Source of the DNA: Oscheius sp. JU75
Lineage: Eukaryota > Nematoda > Chromadorea > Rhabditida > Rhabditidae
NCBI GenBank assembly: GCA_037178855.1
Contig: JASJZC010000001.1
Location: 8,308,001-8,372,000, forward strand
Reading direction: 5' to 3'
Length of the DNA: 64,000 nucleotides
The notes below the pieces were generated by a model. That model ran no database searches and was not told the origin of the DNA. It was given only the letters and a program-made list of their open reading frames with translations. Below, piece by piece: positions 57,147-64,000 of the stretch; positions within the stretch are counted from its first letter, which is position 1, and each line of letters starts with the position of its first letter. Both the position numbers and the translations under genes were made by a program.

Positions 57147-59758
57147 TTATCTTTCTTGAAAATTACTTGTCATTAGACCTGTACACCGAAGCGAGGGAAG
57201 ATTCAGAGCGTTTTTCTCTAACAATTGAACTGCTAGATATAATTGGCTCCTGACCTCTTTCTTCACACAGAGAGTCGAGGGAATAAATTTGGAATAAATT
57301 ACCAGTAAATGAAAAACGTCTTCTGACTACCTTGCCTCCTTATTTGGGAGTAAATATTGACCAGCTATGGGCTACGGAGGCTATTCGTTGTTTATCAGGG
57401 GACCATTGCTACTCTCTCTCTCTCTCCGCTTTCTCACACAACACGAGACAGATCATATTATTCTTTCGTCGGCATTCTGCCTTTTCTCGCGTCTCTCGCA
57501 TGATGTGGCTCCTCCATACAAATGATTGGCTCCAAGTTTTCTTCTCTTTTCTCCAAAAATTTCCGAGTCCCTTATCAAACCAGTTTCCACTGTACTTGAC
57601 TTTTTCTCTGTGGTTTTGGAACTCTCGGTGACGTGTCTCTCTAACTCATACAGCCTTGACTTCTACAATCCTCTTTCCATTTCCTTTGACAGGAAGACAA
57701 AATAGTGGTGTTAGAGCTATCAGCTTCTTCTCTCTTTCGTCTCCACACCTGATAAGAGACAGTCTCTTTCCGTTGGCACCCGGTACTCTTTCGGCCAGTT
57801 TCTTGGATGAGTCAAGGTGCAGTTGATTCATCGACCGCAACAGAGTTTGTAGAGTCGCGCGAATCGTTTGCGCAGCCCATCTGTCACCATTTTGGACGTG
57901 AAATTATGTTGTCGCTACTATTGAGCTGTTTTCAGAGAAGGAACATTTTGCTTTGCTATTTTTTGTCTCAATATTTGCATAGCTAACGATTCCATTAATC
58001 TGGAGCTACCTGACAACAACCTGCCTCTTATACCCAATAGTAGTCTGCCGCCCTTGTTCCACATATCCCATTACTCGTCATCGCTCAATTCTCTCTTTCT
58101 CTCCCTGTTAGGGACCCAGCAGCCGATCCGGTTTCCAGATCCACAAAGCCTGCCCACCTTTGGCTTCTTTCCCTCTCCGGCTTTCGACTTTTTGGGCACC
58201 TCTTTCACACTTCACTGAGCCCCAGAAGAGACTTGTTCCTGGATACAAGAAAATCTCCAAAATTTCTATTCGTTTGCCTTGGGACACCCAGAATACTTAG
58301 ACAGAGAGCCACTTTTTTTGTTTGACTCGTCCCATAAGGGACGGTTACATTAGCCGTTCCGTGAGAGCATCGCCACTTTCTGGTCCAAAACGCTATTTTC
58401 AAGCGTAACTATGTTCTACAAAATTGTAGAGTTTGATCAGTTCTACAACTTTGCAGAGCAGCGCTTTCCCTATGCGACGGTAAAAACGAAAAGAGCAAGA
58501 CTTTGGTGTATAATGTGACAAGCCTTTGCCATCTACGAATTCCGGAGGTGCTTCGTCTGCGCGAGCCAGGCGAATGTGGTCAACACAAATAATTAGACGA
58601 GGCCCCTATCCGGTCGCGTTCCTTTGCCCTCATGTCTTTTTTGGCGGTGGCAGACTCTCACTTTATTTGTTTGCATCTCTCTCTCTTTCCGAGACTGAAA
58701 GAGAGACAAGCCAATTGATTCCTTCTCTTTGGCCACAGGGCTCCAAAGAGACTAATTAAGAAGCGAGAGAGCTCATCCTCAGAGCCACTAGGGCTCGATC
58801 TAATGGTCTTACCGTTACTGAATACACAGTGGACATAAAAAAGTGTCTTTCGAGCTTCTCTCCATCGCACTACTGTTGAATCCACGAGACTGATCTGAAA
58901 CTTTTGACATTCTCTTTTTGATACGGCTGAACATTCATTCTCATCAATTTCTCCACTTCCTTATCTTTCCACACTGACTGTACCTACTCCTTCCCACGCT
59001 TTTTTCCTCTTCCCTCCCATCCCCATAAAATACTTTTATTCGACCAAAATATGAGGCATATCCCGGCTTGTTTCTCATAAATATTTACTCCCGGTCCCGG
59101 TCCTTCTCTTTGAAGACGCTAGTTTCCCGACGGATTGTCTAGTCTATTCAACAAGACATTTTCTTTTCATTTCAGTACTTTTATCCTCCACTCCTTATAA
59201 CAAAACTTTGCATTCAAAAGCAGCACAAATGCACTCTTAATTGTTTGCGGAGAAACAGCTGTGTGTTCTCAGGTCGCCAAGGCAGCCGCAGATTTCTTGC
59301 ACTTCTTTTCATGAATGTTTTGATATCTCGAATAGAACACTTTTGCAACATTTTTGCTCTCGCGCCTTTTCACTGCCGCCTCCTCTCGGTCCATCGTCCT
59401 GAATTCTCAATTAGGGAGGACGCTTTGGCCCAGCCCGTGTCCTCACTCTCTCTCTCCCAGAATCGAATCTCGTTTTCTTGAAATTCTTGATTATTTTGTG
59501 TAGTATAGAATTCAGCTCAATATGGGGGATGACCCTAGGGAAGAGGCCAAGTTTCTACTGTTCTGAACAGTTTCTTGTCATGGAACTTGCGTAGATAAAC
59601 TCTGTCGTCTGAGTCCTCGTCCTATACTTTTCAAAGAAACCGTACATTCTGTCGACCTTAAACTAATCATTTTCCGACATCAGAGCAGCTGGCCATTCTA
59701 CTCTTTCGATTCTGAAACCGGTCTCTTTCACAAATTCTTTAGTTCTTCGTTCATTTGG

Positions 59759-59951
59759 TTCTTTTGTACTACATGGAACGCCCTCTAGGCTCTAATTGCA
59801 ACTGCAAATATCTGAAAGGATCTTCTATTAGTGTAACTCAGGATGAGTATCTAGCAATTAGGGGAGCCTAGAGTTTGAAACAGCTAGAAATTACAAGTTC
59901 TTTTTCGAACTGTACCTAATGAATGAATGCGTTCCGTGTAGTACAAAAGAA
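59759..59951. mobile_element. Foldback element with 23-bp outer and 17-bp inner arms
   Basis: Outer arms TTCTTTTGTACTACA-T/C-GGAACGC at both ends and inner arms CTCTAGGCTC...AATTGC / GCAATTAGGGGAGCCTAGAG pair, giving a 193-bp bipartite hairpin with a non-coding interior. Confidence 0.75.
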
Positions 59952-60604
59952 TTCATTTTCCCTATTCCAAAGTCTGTTTACTGTCTCTCCTCAACCACAA
60001 GAGTGATCATTTAATTGCCTCAATTAAGCCACTAAACGAGCCAGTTCTGTTTTTGGCCTTTCCTCCCACTCGGGGGGCTCGTCTAGTCGTTAACCAAGTC
60101 AGCTGCTTCTCAGTAATCCAATTCAACTTTGTTAACCAACTGATCGATAAGCGCCTTTTCGAACTGAGTCTGAAATTCGTTAGAGTGGACTGTGTCTGTT
60201 CTGAAATCGAATCTCTATAGCTCCACTCAAGTTCAAAGTTCCCTTTGACCCGCATCTCTCTAAACACAGAAGAGCTGCTGACCCTATTGTTTGTAGGACG
60301 AATCAGCGCGAGGGAAGTGATCTGCCTCCGCAGAACCGGGCCAAAAGAGACACGGCTTGTCACTTTCTCATTTGCAGCTGTACACACGTTAAATTGGCCA
60401 GATGCCGGAGGTCGGAGCACCTTCTCAAGAGGTCGTGTATGTGTTTGGCACCGGTGGACAAGAGCCTGCCCTCGGCCCGCCAGCAAACAATCGTCACATA
60501 ACTTTGTACAAATGCTCAAGGGTCTTTAAGCACTTTCTACTGTCACTTTCGCACTTTTGGAATCTTCCTCGATGGGAGCAATATCTCTGTGTTATCTGAA
60601 GCCA

Positions 60605-60815
60605 AGTATTTTTCAGTCGGCGCTTCGTCTACCAGACAATAACACGTCGGGTTCGATTCCGGCGCAAATTACAACTTTTTGTCTTTCCGTGTAACCCACT
60701 GGAACGCTCTCAGAATGTCTTTCCACCATTAGTTGGACTCATTTTTTGCAACTTCAGACCTTCTGTAAGATTGCGCACCGAATTCAAACGAGGTAGAGAG
60801 GTAGTACGTTCGCTT
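60605..60815 (+). mobile_element. tRNA-derived SINE-like element, subfamily 1
   Basis: B box GGTTCGATTCC is perfect; the A box is partly lost (CAGTCGGCGCTTCGTCTACC). The tail AGAATGTCTTTCCACCATTA and TTGCGCACCGAATTCAAAC matches 23795, 54715 and 56938. Confidence 0.7.
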
Positions 60816-61129
60816 GTTACCTGAGTTCACCGAACCACTCGACAGTTGGATAATCGATAAAGAAAGCGATGGCCTGTCCATTTTGGAACAATGCGTTTTA
60901 ACCGTCTCTGGATGATCCTTGCCAGCTGGTCAGCTAGACACTTCAAATCTCTCAATCTCATCACTTTCTCTCCTCTGCTACTTTCCATAATCATGTTTTT
61001 TTTAGAGACGTAGAGAGATCCTATTATGACCAGCAGCTAATCTGCCAAAGAGACTAGCCCACCCAACTCACAGAATATCGCCATCCCAACGAGCTTTTCA
61101 TCTACAAAACTGCCATCTTTTGATCAAAT

Positions 61130-63630
<2,501 letters not shown>

Positions 63631-64000
63631 CGATGGATGAACAAAGAGATTCCGCTTCGAGGTCCGAAACCCTTCCCACTTTTACGGTTACATACGATGA
63701 CAGAGACACGTTCCGGGCAGCTCCATAACCTTCCGCATTCAAGCCAGTACAGACTAGGTTCGCTTTTTGTAAAAAGTCTTGTCCAAAGCCTTTTCTCGTT
63801 CAAATTACCCCCCCAAATCTAGAGCTCTTTTCGGGTGTTTTAAGTTCCTGTAGTAAGTTATATCCCCCCCAAAAGTTCTGCTGTGAAACTGCTATCTGTG
63901 ATTCTTCTCTCTTTTCCCACTCTTCCCCCTTCTCCCCCCATCTCTCACCCTCCTCTCTCTCATTTCTGCATTGTGTAAAGTGTCTTATATATGTTCGACA
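63631..64000 (+). other. 3' flank of the PPP1R16-like gene
   Basis: It contains pyrimidine-rich sequence (CCCCCC tracts and TCTCTCTCATTTCTGC) that is probably 3' UTR and flank; no further gene recognised before the window edge. Confidence 0.5.

Larger units (their letters stand above)
55422..61129. other. Repeat-rich intergenic region, no gene recognised
   Basis: A 5.7-kb gap with SINE-like elements at 55795, 56938 and 60610, a foldback element at 59759-59951, a short palindrome with CAAAATTGTAGAG at 58411-58462, and CT/GA microsatellites at 55959-55977, 56350-56372, 56566-56635, 57413-57426, 58676-58690 and 59447-59460. Open frames such as 60007-60519 (minus) show no recognised domain. The 3' UTR of OXA1L (ends near an AATAAA-like ATAAATAGAAAAAAAA at 55492) is included. 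Confidence 0.6.

Noticed and set aside
60007-60519. 170-residue minus-strand open frame
   Set aside because: No domain, no splice signals that extend it, lies in a repeat-rich gap; composition looks like chance.

Overview
The window comes from a nematode nuclear genome. The evidence is protein similarity to Caenorhabditis (UNC-89, RPS-10, RPL-24.1 and TMEM-39 are all close to the C. elegans proteins), many short GT-AG introns of about 37-80 nt, likely spliced-leader acceptors just before start codons, and short same-strand gene spacings that look like operons. I cannot name the species. tmem-39, rps-10 and rpl-24.1 are, as I recall, also neighbours in C. elegans (D1007 genes, chromosome I, the chromosome that also carries unc-89), so local order appears conserved.

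Bases 1-26146 (minus strand) hold the 5' part of unc-89/obscurin, which runs off the left edge. It encodes a split start exon, an SH3 domain, a DH-PH RhoGEF module, seven Ig domains, a charged coiled coil, a low-complexity Thr/Val/Pro/Glu region where C. elegans has its KSP region, and about 27 further Ig domains. A 4.5-kb unc-89 intron (18793-23288) contains an antisense nested gene for a small membrane RING-like protein (22215-22679). A near-identical inverted partial copy of that gene lies just upstream and forms a long hairpin.

Bases 27287-31179 (plus) encode a large type I membrane protein of unrecognised family. Bases 31277-31807 (minus) encode a small secreted peptide-like protein. After a repeat-rich gap come a GT11 alpha-1,2-fucosyltransferase (34866-36434, plus) and a minus-strand cluster: rps-10 (40374-40995), tmem-39 (38251-40136), a Gemin6-like gene (37173-37806) and a small secreted Lys/Glu-rich protein (36501-36999). 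Diverging from rps-10 are rpl-24.1 (42061-42857) and an unassigned multi-pass membrane protein (43171-44512).

Further right are a cysteine-rich neuropeptide-like precursor (49604-50401), a probable two-gene operon of RTF2 (51448-52444) and mitochondrial insertase OXA1L (52573-55421), and an ankyrin-repeat PP1 regulatory subunit of the PPP1R16/TIMAP class (61130-63630) ending in a CaaX box. The gaps and long introns are full of repeats: at least two tRNA-derived SINE-like families with intact-looking pol III A and B boxes, several foldback/MITE-like families, a perfect 25-bp-arm palindrome, and (CT)n microsatellites.
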